DNA from: Siphonodentalium dalli
Taxonomy: Eukaryota > Mollusca > Scaphopoda > Gadilida > Siphonodentaliidae
Assembly (NCBI GenBank): GCA_032622095.1
Contig: CP136063.1
Location: 90,499,980-90,563,979, forward strand
DNA length: 64,000 bases
Direction: 5' to 3'
In this document: in pieces, positions 32,557 through 43,050 of the stretch
Position numbering within the stretch: position 1 is the stretch's first letter
How the letters are laid out: each line of letters starts with the position of its first letter
The notes under the pieces: model-generated
The model's database searches: none
Told to the model about the DNA's origin: nothing
Seen by the model: the letters and a program-made list of their open reading frames with translations, nothing else
Made by a program: the position numbers and the translations under genes

Positions 32557-33892
32557 TTTTAGCTCAACTTTACTTTGTAAAGTTTGAGCTATTGCCATGG
32601 CTTTGTCGTCCGTCGTCCGTGTGTGCGTGTGTGCATTTTACTCTTTGTATGACTAAATTCTTTAGCACGAGCTACAGGTCGTACCTTTAGTCTGATCATC
32701 ATAAAATTTCTCATGAATGTTGATAATAACATGTAGATGGGAACGAGTCATTTTGGGGTCGTTCGGTCAAAAAACATGGCCGCCAGCAGGCATCTTTGAT
32801 TTTACTCTTTGTATGACTAAATCCTTTAGCACGGGCTACAGGTCGTACCTTTAGTCCGATCATCATAAAATTTGTCATGGCTGTTAAAATTGGAATGTAG
32901 ATGGGAACGAGTCATTTTGGGGTCATTCGGGCAAAAAACATGGCCGCCAGCAGCCATCTTGGATGACTAAATTCTTTAGCACGGGCTGCAGGTCGTACCT
33001 TTAGTCTGATCATCATAAAATTTGTCATGGATGTCAACAATGACATGTAGATGAGTCATTTTGGGGTCATTCGGCCAAAAAACATGGCCGCCAGCAGCCA
33101 TCTTGGATTTTACTCTTTGTATGACTAAATCCTTTAGCACCGGCTACAGGTCGTACCTTTAGTCTGATCATCATAAAATTTGTCATGAATGTTGATAATA
33201 ACATGTAGATGGGAACGAGTCATTTTGGGGTCGTTCGGTCAAAAAACATGGCCGCCAGCAGGCATCTTTGATTTTACTCTTTGTATGACTAAATCCTTTA
33301 GCACGGGCTACAGGTCGTACCTTTAGTCCGATCATCATAAAATTTGTCATGGCTGTTGAAATTGGAATGTAGATGGGAACGAGTCATTTTGGGGTCATTC
33401 GGGCAAAAAACATGGCCGCCAGCAGCCATCTTGGATGACTAAATTCTTTAGCACGGGCTGCAGGTCGTACATTTAGTCTGATCATCATAAAATTTGTCAT
33501 GAATGTTAATAATGACATGTAGATGGGAACGAGTCATTTTGGGGTCATTCGGCCAAAAAACATGGCCGCCAGCAGCCAACTTGGATTTTACTCTTTGTAT
33601 GACTAAATCCTTTAGCACGAGCTACAGGTTGTACCTTTAGTCTGATCGTCATAAAATTTGTCATGGATGTTAAAGATGACATGTAGATGGGAACGAATCA
33701 TTTTGGGGTCATTCGGCTGAAAACATGGCCGCCAGCAGCCATCTTGGATTTTACTTTTCTCTTCATGTCTTTTAACTAGTATTAGACATTCAACTTTTCA
33801 CATTCCTAATCGCTCCATTGACTGTAATACATTAAATTATTCCCTTTCCAAGTTGAGCTACAGTGTCATTGACACTTTCATTATAAATGCTA
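32557..33892. repeat. Higher-order tandem array (M8), 7 units of ~160 bp
   Basis: Units start near 32636, 32799, 32962, 33106, 33270, 33434 and 33583. Each carries 'ctacaggtcgtacctttagt', 'gacatgtagatgggaacgag' and 'aacatggccgccagcagcca'. Units 1-3 and 4-6 match pairwise with a period of about 470 bp. Units 3 and 6 both lack the 'ttttactctttgtat' start. The array is flanked by 'agctcaacttt...gtttgagct' and 'aagttgagctacagtgtcat'. A reduced copy is at 47170-47482. No open frame. Confidence 0.85.
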
Positions 33893-34217
33893 CTCTACAA
33901 ATCAATACCTTGAGCTGACAATCAATTGAGATGATAGCTATACCCAATAAAATGGTAAACTTGTTTATTCAATTTTTGGAAATATGAAATTATATACATA
34001 AACGATAGGCAGACTCAAATGTGGGAGACTATTAAAAACACCACAAGGTTCGATGAACCAGAACAGATCCAAGCCTCAAGGAAGCTGACCCCACCCAAAT
34101 GATATTGGTGTTTTGCCCATATGTAATATAACATTGGTTGAACCGTTTAAATAATAATTTGATTTAGAGAATTAATTTTGAGAATCTGAAAACCCTAGGA
34201 GAGTGTTTCACATGACT
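33893..34217. other. Spacer
   Basis: Ends with the R1-like tail 'gagtgtttcacatgacttta'. Nothing else recognised. Confidence 0.3.
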
Positions 34218-34759
34218 TTAACCCTATCATGACGGGAGCTATGCTATTGCTGCATTAGGTCAAAGAAAAAAATATTTGTGGTTTGGGTTTTCCTACCGAC
34301 CCTATTTTAAACCCCCTACCCTAAAGAAGTTTTTTCATGGTTTTCAAGAAAACCTGTTTATTTTTTTCTCCAAAAATTTCATAAAACACAAAAAAACACA
34401 TTAAAGCATATCAGATAAGTTTATTTCTAAGTAAAAGTATTGTGTATTATTAAAATTTATATGTCAAAAATAAAACAATTAATTAAACAAAATTAAATTC
34501 CAAGCCTACCTACTGACCCTATTTTTTTTTCGGCTTGTAACCCAAACCAGACATTTAATTTCCTTAGGCCTTAAGAACCTGTGCCAATGCATTCTCATAT
34601 ATAAAAGAGAATGAACTGGCTTACAAGGTTAAGGTAAATATATTTAGGCCAATGCATTCTCTTATATATGACAGGCAACATATGGGAGACTCGAATATAT
34701 AAGAGAATGAATTGGTATAGGGTTTTCGCAAAATTTCAGGAAAGTCATGGAAGGGTTAA
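34218..34759. mobile_element. MITE M4, long copy with internal insertion
   Basis: TTAA-flanked ends ('ttaaccctatcatgacggga' and 'catggaagggttaa') with two damaged shared hairpins (34580-34705). The segment 34275-34550, with 'gtttgggtt' / 'aacccaaac' ends, appears to be a further nested element. Confidence 0.65.
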
Positions 34760-34833
34760 GTAGATTTTGGTCTGATTAATAGCGTTAATTGCTTTTTGTA
34801 TGAGTATGTTTGGTTCTCGGTATTGCTTCTATA

Positions 34834-35045
34834 CAGTAATGCTCTAAATAATCGACTCCTTAACTACAGCAGAATTATGGGTAACTTTTCAGGATTTAGT
34901 CCGAAATATGGCTTGTTGCCATTCATCGGAAAGCTCTCACTGAGAGCTTTCCGATGAATGCAACAAGCCATATTTCCGACTAAACCCCGAAAAGTTACCC
35001 ATAATTCTGCTGTGCTTAAGGAGTTGATTATTTAGGGCATTACTG
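34834..35045. mobile_element. M1 MITE copy 11
   Basis: Full-length, TA-flanked, inserted in the intron-like sequence that precedes candidate exon E2. The paralogous block before E1 (about 31940) lacks it. Confidence 0.85.
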
Positions 35046-35089
35046 TATGTGTTGAGCATTATCTGGCTAATTTCTCCCTTTCTCTACAG

Positions 35090-35142
35090 AGATTACTGGA
35101 ACAGTTCCGCTTTCAGCTCCAGAGCAGAGGTTCAAAATCAAG
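35090..35142 (+). CDS. Candidate exon E2, duplicate of E1
   Basis: Acceptor ctccctttctctacag, then AGATTACTGGAACAGTTC..., ending CAAG|gtttgtc as in E1. Reads DYWNSSAFSSRAEVQNQ. At 53 bp it is one base shorter than E1 as drawn, so both cannot use the same phase with these borders; one may be dead or the acceptor may differ. M6 starts 8 bp after it. Confidence 0.4.
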
Positions 35143-35150
35143 GTTTGTCT

Positions 35151-35619
35151 TTAACCCTCCCTTTTACTAAATGGATTCTCACAGCTGTTATAATAGTTTA
35201 CATTGGAATAGCCTATTATTCATCTGGAGGGATGTTCAGGAGAAGACAGACAGTGGTACGGATAACACAAGTGTAGAAGGATTTCTATGAATTAGTGGGA
35301 AATGTACAGATAATAAGTCTCATAAATGACCTTTGTTGAATTTACTATCTGAACATTTCCTAGGGGAACAACAGTAATGTCTTAAGTAATGGACTCCTTA
35401 ACCACAGCAGAATTATGGGTAACTTTTGAGGATTTAGTCGGAAATATGGCTTGTTGCCATTCATCAGAAAGCTCTCGGGGAGAGCTTTCCGATGAATGGC
35501 AACAAGCCATATTTCCGACTAAATCCTCAAAAGCTACCCATAATTCTGCTGTGGTTAAGGAGTCCATTACTTAAGACATTACTGTACTTGTCAATAATTA
35601 TTTAGTATAGAAAGGTTAA
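35151..35619 (+). mobile_element. MITE M6 interrupted by M1
   Basis: The left part ends at 'tttcctaggggaaca' and the right part resumes at 'cttgtcaataattatttagt' after the M1. TTAA flanks both sides. The same M6/M1 junction is found inverted at 27905. Confidence 0.85.
35372..35584. mobile_element. M1 MITE copy 12, nested in M6
   Basis: Full-length, almost perfect hairpin; left flank is CA instead of TA. Confidence 0.85.
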
Positions 35620-35722
35620 ATTTTTGCTGTGACATCACCAATTTCATAATTACGCTATGTCTGAATGAAAGAAGACATTCAGGAGTCAAAGAATTAAAGA
35701 TGTGGTCTCTTTACTGGACAAC

Positions 35723-35860
35723 CAAGCCTGAATTTATTGTGTCTGACATTTGCAGAATGCGGTCCCCAGAGGGTGAATTTAGTGACACTATCTCGCATGG
35801 TGGGCTAGCAGCACCAAATTCACTCTCTGGGGACCTCATTCTACTTAGGTCTCATCATCG
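35723..35860. mobile_element. M7 MITE, partial
   Basis: One of the two hairpins ('cggtccccagagggtgaatt' ... 'ctctggggacctcattct') and the outer end 'caagcctgaatttattgtgt'. 35640-35730 upstream matches 51180-51285 inverted, linking this copy to M6. Confidence 0.7.
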
Positions 35861-36117
35861 GGGAAGTATCTATAGTCTCAAAGGCATATTATATGATTAA
35901 ATAAATTTCTAAAATGAGTAAACATTCAACTCTGTGGTAACATCTGGCATTAAACATGGCACAGCATTCAATTTGCAGCAAGACATTTTTCCTAATTTCG
36001 AGGGCTGTGTTGTGACTAGCAAAAGTTCAAACTTATTGAGTTCTAAAATAATTACAGGTGAAAACTCCCTTATTAATTAAAAAAAAGGCCACTGTCCTGA
36101 ATCACAACAGAAGCAAG

Positions 36118-36413
36118 TTAAAGGTACTCAATCCGATCAGACGCTCCTAAATTACTATTTCTTTGGCTTTGGGGGTAAAAAATATTTGATTCGAGTCGAG
36201 GAACCCACCCATCAAAGCTCAGAGTGATTAGATATCGATGTTTGAAATTTGCTGTTTCTATTGTTTGTGGACCAGATCTTTTCCAGGACCACATGCTCAA
36301 ACGGATAAATTGCGTTTGTAAGATGGATAACTTGAAAATCAAGGGGTTACTATTAACCACAAAGCCAAAGAAATAGTAATTTAGGAGCGTCTGATCGGAT
36401 TGAGTACCTTTAA
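36118..36413. mobile_element. MITE M9, compact copy
   Basis: 296 bp with ends TTAAAGGTACTCAATCCGA and its complement; inner arms 'cctaaattactatttctttg'. TTAA target. It lies 3' of the MAT gene on the minus strand. Confidence 0.8.
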
Positions 36414-36442
36414 AAGAATGATTAAAATGTGCATCATAATTA

Positions 36443-36656
36443 CAGTAATGCTCTAAATAATCGACTCCTTAACTAGAGTGGAATTATGGGTAATTTTTCA
36501 GGTTTTAGTCGGAAATATGGCTTGTTGCCATTCATCGGAAAGCTCTCAGTGAGAGTTTTCTGATGAATGGGAACAAGCCATATTTCCGACTAAATCCTGA
36601 AAAATTACACATAATTCCTCTGTAATTAAGGAGTCGATTATTTAGAGCATGACTGT
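36443..36656. mobile_element. M1 MITE copy 13, just 3' of MAT
   Basis: Full-length, TA-flanked. It begins 83 bp beyond the MAT stop codon in the direction of MAT transcription, so it may be inside the 3' untranslated region. Confidence 0.85.
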
Positions 36657-36739
36657 ATGCATAAAATCCACTTCACCTTTGACAAACAGACTAGCAACAC
36701 CAATTGATAATTAGATCCAAATATGAGAAATGAATCATA

Positions 36740-37948
36740 TTATATTGTTAACTTCTTGGGAACTTCCCATGAGAATTCTGGTCGTCCAAAATGTCCGTAG
36801 CATGCAGTCTTTTGGTATATTGGTTTCTTGAGATCTAGATCTTTAACAATCCTTCCAGGTCTGAGGTCGAAATTATTTTTAACAATGGTAAGCAATTTAT
36901 CTTCAGAAACCTTTCCTGTTCCATAACTGAAAACTGTTATGGATAGTGGTTCTGCTACACCAATTGCATACGACACCTGGACTAGGACACGTCGACATAG
37001 TCCTGCTTTAACCAGAGATTTTGCGATCCAGCGTGAGGCATAGGCGGCAGATCGATCAACTTTAGAGAAGTCTTTTCCTGAGAATGCTCCACCTCCATGT
37101 GCACCCCAGCCTCCATATGTGTCAACAATAATCTTTCTACCAGTCAAACCAGCATCTCCCTGAGGTCCCCCAATAACGAATCTGCCTGACGGCTGCAGAT
37201 GATATATTGTTTTTTCGTCCCTATATCTTTCTGGAATGACTGGCTTGACTACTTTGTCCATCAGGTCCTTCCTGAGGTCTTCCGTGGTTACATTCTCATC
37301 ATGTTGAACTGATATCACCACAGTGTGGATTCTCTTGGGAATTGTAGCCCCATGTACCTCTTCATATTCAACAGTTACCTGAGTTTTCGAATCTGGCCTG
37401 GCCCATGGTAATTCTCCAGTACGGCGAAGTTTGGCCATCTGAGCATTGAGCTGATGAGCTAGGACACAAGTCAATGGCATACATTCCTCAGTTTCATCTG
37501 TTGCATAACCAAACATGATTCCCTGATCACCAGCACCAATGTCATCCTCGTTCCGATTCATGTGGACACCTTCTGCGATATCAGTACTCTGCTTTTCAAT
37601 AGCAGATAACAGATTGCAAGTCTTATAATCAAAACCTTTAGCAGAATCATCATATCCTATTTGTCGCACAGTATCTCTTGCCACAGATTGGAGATCAACA
37701 TGAGCAGATGAGCTTATCTCACCAAGAAGAAGGATCATTCCAGTTTTTGCAACAGCTTCGCATGCCACCTTAGCATGGGGATCCACTCTTAAATATGCAT
37801 CCAAGATGGCATCACTAATTTGGTCACACAGCTTGTCTGGATGTCCTTCTCCGACGGATTCTGACGTAAAAAGAAATGTTTTGTTTTGTTCCTCAATTTC
37901 CTGTCCTTCGCCATTTCTGCCAATGTCATTCATTATTACACTGGACAT
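36740..37948 (-). CDS. MAT2A-like: S-adenosylmethionine synthetase (methionine adenosyltransferase)
   Basis: Makes S-adenosylmethionine from methionine and ATP, the cell's main methyl donor; a cytosolic/nuclear enzyme acting as dimers or tetramers. Numbering from the upstream Met at 38008: [12 protein letters not shown] (48-59, ATP/methionine site), [15 protein letters not shown] (158-172, first family signature), [20 protein letters not shown] (273-292), GGGAFSGKD (305-313, second signature, P-loop-like), and an intact C-terminus ending PKKLTI. All three domains are present without stops or frameshifts. The frame is open from 38008, but a good splice acceptor (ctcatatacag) ends at 37995, so the likely start is the Met at 37948 (402 aa) or at 37933 (397 aa); animal enzymes are about 395 aa. 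The whole protein is one uninterrupted exon, whereas animal MAT genes usually have many coding introns. This suggests a retrogene, yet no poly(A) trace is seen. M1 and M9 lie directly downstream. Confidence 0.95.
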   Translation of the reverse strand: MSSVIMNDIGRNGEGQEIEEQNKTFLFTSESVGEGHPDKLCDQISDAILDAYLRVDPHAKVACEAVAKTGMILLLGEISSSAHVDLQSVARDTVRQIGYDDSAKGFDYKTCNLLSAIEKQSTDIAEGVHMNRNEDDIGAGDQGIMFGYATDETEECMPLTCVLAHQLNAQMAKLRRTGELPWARPDSKTQVTVEYEEVHGATIPKRIHTVVISVQHDENVTTEDLRKDLMDKVVKPVIPERYRDEKTIYHLQPSGRFVIGGPQGDAGLTGRKIIVDTYGGWGAHGGGAFSGKDFSKVDRSAAYASRWIAKSLVKAGLCRRVLVQVSYAIGVAEPLSITVFSYGTGKVSEDKLLTIVKNNFDLRPGRIVKDLDLKKPIYQKTACYGHFGRPEFSWEVPKKLTI

Positions 37949-37994
37949 ATCCTTACCAATATAACCTTGCTGATGTAGTGTTTTATTCTGTATC
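37949..37994 (-). other. Probable 5' UTR part of the MAT exon
   Basis: Follows the acceptor ending at 37995 (…attgctcatatacag|GATACAG). It would hold the leader between a 5' intron and the start codon. If unspliced, translation could begin at 38008 instead. Confidence 0.45.
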
Positions 37995-38008
37995 CTGTAT
38001 ATGAGCAA

Positions 38009-38525
38009 TATGAATATTATTGTACATCAAATCAAGTTGTTATGAAGTCCAAATATCATAGGGGTTCCTTATAACATGAGTATCGATTCGTGAATTGGCG
38101 TTTCCAGATTAACAAATAATAGTTTGAGACAAACTTATATACAGTGGGCCTAGGTGACAGATTGCTCTTGCCATGTGCATAATTACACAATACAGGTTAA
38201 TTGCTTATGTAATCTATCACCAAGGAAGTGTTAATTGCCTTAAGGGTCTTCTAATACAATGGAGTAATTTATGTGAGCTGGTGGTGTTATGTACCTGTCA
38301 AAGTTGTAATAATAGAATGAAATACTGGCCTAGAAATAAAACAGTTTGTATTTGGATAGCCTTCTTATCCCATCCAAGAAATTATAAACCATGATTAATC
38401 CACAGTTAGATGAGCAGAATGTAAAATGTTTCCTAAACAAAGACAAAGGCAGGGCACCTGGCCGTTTGTTTACAATCTCGATACCTGCACCTGCATGGAT
38501 CCATGCATTGCGAGATGGGATTGCG
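38009..38525. other. Region upstream of MAT, with repeat R3 copy 1 (38206-38340)
   Basis: A ~130-bp stretch ('caccaaggaagtgttaattg' ... 'actggcctagaaat') is repeated in the same orientation at 41949-42071. Otherwise AT-rich. Confidence 0.5.
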
Positions 38526-38533
38526 TGACGTCA
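38526..38533. promoter_or_regulatory. CRE-like palindrome TGACGTCA
   Basis: A full cAMP-response-element palindrome lies 578 bp upstream of the MAT start at 37948, within a locally CpG-containing patch (38450-38545). Promoter role is inferred from position only. Confidence 0.3.
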
Positions 38534-38539
38534 GCTGAA

Positions 38540-39800
38540 AACTATCTATTGTCATAGTAGTACCAAAGTACATTACAATCCAATAATTGGTACTGAAGTT
38601 ACATTCATACAATGCAGAATATCTGTACAGGGTTACAGGCTGATTATATCTCTATTTCCAAAGTCCGAGTCAAACATAGGGCATATGTTCTTCTTATTAG
38701 GTGCATTACAGCCAAGTTACAGAATGTATGTGTTTTATGTGTATTGTCCCACCGTGAAATATTATCTGCTAAGAAAATTTATAACTCATCATTTCTGCTG
38801 TTAAGTTAATTTTGTTGGTAATACCAAAAATTTAATAAGGAGTTCATATTCATTATGATAAGTAGAAATCCCATTCAACAATGCATACATGTATAAATGA
38901 CTGAGATAAATGTTTAGCACACTGAAACTTCTATATTGAGGGGATCTGATGAGGAATTAATTGTACTGTATTTAAAGTATAAAGCTTACACTTTTATATT
39001 GCTATCTTTACTTTGACAGAGAGATTGTTTTGACTCCTTGCACTGGTATATTTCAAGCAGATTTCCTTACTGTAGTCATGCAGTTTCTTCCCAAATCTTC
39101 TGTGACTGTTTCTTTGAAAAAGAAATTGTGAACTCTGAAATTGAAATAGAATAAGTCATAGTTAAAGCTATGCTGGTGTTATTCAAGCCATATTTTTATT
39201 TCATTTTGATCTTGGGACAATAGAAGAAAAATATATACTTCAGCCATGCATGTACATTGAATTATGTTGGTCTAATAAAAATTGTAGGTAGAAATTTAAT
39301 TAGCACTCCAAAGTTAATTTGCATGCATGGGCATGCATATATACACACCTAGAGAAAGTTTCATTTAAATATGTCAGGGGTGGCTTCAGCATTTCCCCAA
39401 TGCAGGGGCTGCTTTATAATACAATTGACCCCTCCCCAGATGCCACCCCTGCAATATATTAATATGTAGATTTACACCCTGGATGTGTGAGTCATTTGTT
39501 TTTATTCAAATGGGTTTATCCTTATGAGATTGATATATTAAATCCCATTTATACAGGGCTGTGCATGGTTTAAAGGGAATCCAAAAATCTGGGAGAGAGT
39601 AGGTGAATTGTGGAGGGCCTTGTAATGGTTCAATCCCTGTAGCTAAGATTTAATATTGCCTTTGTGTGTGACTGCATGAAAGATAATCATGCCAATATTA
39701 ATTGTACTGTACATTCTCTATATATATTAAAAATATCATATTTTGAAGTTTCATGAGGATATAAGCAACATAAATTAAAGTGAATTATGAAAGTACTTAC
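38540..39800. other. Possible 5' intron of MAT; no other feature
   Basis: No open frame or repeat is supported. It would be intronic if the 39801-39842 exon belongs to MAT. Confidence 0.3.
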
Positions 39801-39842
39801 CAGAGACACAAATAATGGTTTCCCATCCAGGTGCTGTGGATT
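39801..39842 (-). other. Candidate small exon upstream of MAT
   Basis: On the minus strand: acceptor 'tatgaagtctcacag', 42 bp open in all three frames (one reads NPQHLDGKPLFVSL), then an excellent donor TG|gtaagtactt. It could be a 5' untranslated exon of MAT joined to the acceptor at 37995, or an exon of another gene. No transcript evidence is available here. Confidence 0.4.
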
Positions 39843-41030
39843 CTGTGAGACTTCATAAAATAATCCATCAAAAACACAGAAAAGATGAGCAATGATATCT
39901 TTTCACATTGCTTCTTAGAACAAAATCTTAGTATAAAAGCGTCATAAACATGTACATCATTCATCTGTTACATATTTTAAGAAGTATCAAATTCCAAGCT
40001 TATAGGCCAGTGCCCCCAACTTAGAACAACTTTAAATTGCCCCAGGGGATCGTCATGCAGACTCAATGATTGCATAAGGCAGTGATTTAATTTTATGTAT
40101 AGGCATTATCTGGTTCTAAGAATATTTTAGGGGATGCAGAGAGCTAGGAAGTACAGTGAGACAAATTTATTACTTGAATTAGTTAAGCAATCTCACTTTA
40201 ATTTAGAATTGCGGTAGTTTCAATTCATATTAATAATACAATTTTAAATGTGTCTAAAATAGCCTCATTTTCTGTCCCTATTCAGAAAGAATGATTAAAG
40301 AAAAATATTTTCAAGCGATAGAAATTCATGTTGACTGGTCTGTCTGACTTTTAAATATAATTATTATTTTATATATATAAAAAATAAAAAAAATAAATAA
40401 TAAAGAATTATACTTTATATATGATCCGAATGGTGTTGACAATCTGACAATATCATTTATATTGGTCTCATCATAAAATGTTCATAAAACCACTTCTTTT
40501 GATAATGTATAAAGCACAGATGAGCCAATTAATATTTCTTACAACAGTAGATTTCCCCCCCACTTTTTCCATGAAATATTTGTTGAACATGACTTAATTA
40601 GTTTAATTACAAGAGATTCTCTGCTTGCATTGTCTATTAGTGTTTGAAAAAATCCCATAAACATATTACACTTATTTAGTGATTTTTTTTAGAAAGGGTA
40701 TACAGTAGTACATGTACGGTACAATGTACATGTAATACCTGCCAGACATGTCAAATATTTAACTCTTGTTCAGTTAAATGTATGGAGTTTTCAAAGTATT
40801 TCCTAGACAAACTATTACTATACATGTACTTAAAATGTATTGTAAATTTGTTTTTCTTCAGAATTCTACATCATTGTTCAGTGTAACTATATTTCTGGTA
40901 ATTCTCGTACATAGATTGTCAAAATCATTAGTCACATATATAGGAGATATGAAGTTTCCAGAAAATTGTTGTGAACTCGACTTAGTTTATTTCTGAATTG
41001 ATGTTTTCCTCAAAATGTACAAGTCAAGCA
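39843..41030. other. About 1.2 kb AT-rich, nothing assigned
   Basis: Includes an A/T-only patch at 40370-40415. No gene or repeat partner. Confidence 0.35.
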
Positions 41031-41039
41031 AGAAATGCT

Positions 41040-41345
41040 AAGAAGCTTTTACTAGCCTTTATGAAAGGCTTGAAATCGCTAAGGAAAATAAAGAAACCTT
41101 TAGAACCATCAATGCTTTAATAACAGAGTAGAGATGTTTGCGTTTTTCATAGCGTTTAACATTCGAAACACTAAGGAATAAGAAAATCGCTAAGGATCAT
41201 CAATGCTTAGCGTTCGAACACAAACAGAAAATAACTGTTAACGTTTTCCTTGCATTCGAATGCTGAGAAATGTCTTCTCATAGCGTTCAAACGCTAAGAG
41301 ATTGCTTCAAATGCTAAAAAATTGCCCCAAACACCAATGAAACAC
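41040..41345. repeat. Irregular array of a 'CGCTAAGGAA'-type motif
   Basis: Short motifs such as atcgctaaggaa, aacactaaggaa, atcgctaaggat, aatgcttagcgttcgaa, aatgctgagaaat, aacgctaagagat, aatgctaaaaaat and aacactaagaaac occur 15-60 bp apart on both strands. Not a clean tandem repeat. Confidence 0.5.
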
Positions 41346-41486
41346 TAAGAAACCACTTAATAAGCGAGTATGTTCATCAAGGGTGACTGCTTGAATGTGT
41401 GATTGTAGGTTTCACAGATATCGCGACGTCATTTGTTGACATTTGATCTGTTTGCGTACTCGCAGAATCTATTTGGTGTTTTTCAG

Positions 41487-41829
41487 TTATATCTGGCATG
41501 CACACAGTAGCTTCTGGTTGAGTATGAGAATTGTGTTATCCTGCTTGTGTTCCTGGAGAAGCCATTGTTGAATTAGTTCCTTGTGTTTCTTTTCGTTGAA
41601 TATCTGCATTTGGCGTTCGTCACATAGTTTGTTAGCTGTAGATTTATGCTTAGGTGTCTTCTCCCAGGTAAACATCAGTATTGTAGCATATCCTTGTCCA
41701 TCTGAAGTCCCCAGTTCATTCTCAAATTGTTCAGTTGGAGCTTCGTAAGCATCATCTTGAGATTTTCTGGCAGTCTGTTGAACATCTTTGCAGCAGTTGA
41801 ATCGATCAAAGTACGGGGATCGTTGAGAT
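41487..41829 (-). other. Polar open frame of unknown nature
   Basis: Open for 114 codons from a stop-bounded position near 41829; first ATG at 41675 (62 aa). Glu/Gln/Lys-rich, reading e.g. DDAYEAPTEQFENELGTSDG, then MFTWEKTPKHKSTANK. An alternative frame over 41700-41840 reads STAAKMFNRLPENLKMM. Could be a decayed coding fragment; no family recognised. It ends beside repeat R3 copy 2. Confidence 0.3.
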
Positions 41830-41948
41830 AGCTAAAAAGAATCTCAGCCGCGAATTCTCACACCAAATATAAAACCAGGAGAATGGTTGGTTATGTTGCT
41901 GTTGGGATGTTCGATGACACAAGACGGGTTCCTTGCTGACGTAGTATT

Positions 41949-42071
41949 TTATCACCAAGGAAGTGTTAATTGCCTTAAGGGTCTTCTAATACAATGGAGT
42001 AATTTATATGAGCCCGTGGTGTTATGTAACCGCCAAAGTTGTAACAATAGAATGAAATACTGGCCTAGAAA
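41949..42071. repeat. Repeat R3, copy 2
   Basis: About 123 bp, nearly identical to 38210-38337 with a handful of substitutions. Same orientation, 3.7 kb apart. Confidence 0.8.
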
Positions 42072-42316
42072 TGTTGGTGTGTAACAAGGAAATAAAATGA
42101 AGAAATAAAATAACATATTAAAATTTGACCATCAAACGTCTGCTAAAAGGGCTTGGTCAGCATAACTGTCTCAAAAATTACACTTGTTTATAGAAATAGG
42201 CACCTTGTGTGTTTTATAGTCCCAGACATGTTCAAAGAGCAATGCTTGGCATGTTTCAGAGATGTATATATAACATGCTACGGTGCCATATCTGCTATAT
42301 ATATATATGCTATATA

Positions 42317-43008
42317 TCTATTATATATTTTGGAAGATCTGTCTGTCTGTGTGTGTGTGTGTTCGCGATGATCTCGAAAACGGCCGACCCGATTTTTTAT
42401 GAAACTTCGTATGTGAGGGTACTATCGGTCGGGAAGTGGCATAGGCATATTAATTTTCAGATCCGAGGTCAACTTTTCACGTGCCGAGGTCAAATCTGTT
42501 TTTACGCCGTTTTGCGCTAATATATTTCAGTTCGGTGCTCACAAATCGATTCGATATAGCGCGAATAATAAATTGCCAGTCATATAATTTGCACTGTTGG
42601 CGCTTCCTCTTTCCAATGATGTATCACACGCCTGTGTACGTTTAAAGTTTCTACCTTAATTATCGGGAAGAACGCAGGACCATGCTTCGCTCATCAAAAA
42701 ACATTCCGTAAATATATTACGCCGTGATCGCGTTCAACTCTTAACCGGCCGATGTCGCGTTAACTCATCACCGGCCGAGGTATCCGCAAATGACATTGGG
42801 CAATATATATATCTCTTAAAACAGGTGGAGCTATCGACTTGAAATTTGGTATGTGAATGTATCTTGCCCCGGATACAAATTTTATCGGGTCGCCGAGCCC
42901 GTGCGACGTCAGCTTCGCGCATGCGCAGACCAGATCTCGGAAACGGGTGGAGCTATCGACTTGAAATTTGGTTTTTGAATAGCCCGGACGAAGTCGGGTC
43001 ACCTTCTA

Positions 43009-43009
<1 letters not shown>
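42317..43009 (+). mobile_element. Non-autonomous Helitron HA, full-length
   Basis: Starts TCTATTATATATTTTGG followed by a (TGTC/TG)n tract and 'ttcgcgatgatctcgaaaac'. It ends with hairpin CCCGGACGAAGTCGGG, 'tcacctt', CTAG|T. TC start, 3' hairpin, CTAG end and an A|T target are all Helitron hallmarks. No Rep/helicase frame is present, so it depends on another element. Open frames in it on either strand are incidental. Confidence 0.75.

Positions 43010-43049
<40 letters not shown>
43010..43049. repeat. (AT)n microsatellite between two Helitron ends
   Basis: About 40 bp of uninterrupted TA/AT dinucleotides. Confidence 0.9.

Positions 43050-43050
<1 letters not shown>

Noticed and set aside
32557-33892. 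A CRISPR array
   Set aside because: Repeats are ~160 bp, directly abutting and diverged, with no short repeat/unique spacer pattern, and the genome is eukaryotic.
43010-43049. (AT)n as a replication origin or promoter
   Set aside because: A simple microsatellite beside Helitron ends explains it; no other origin signal is seen.
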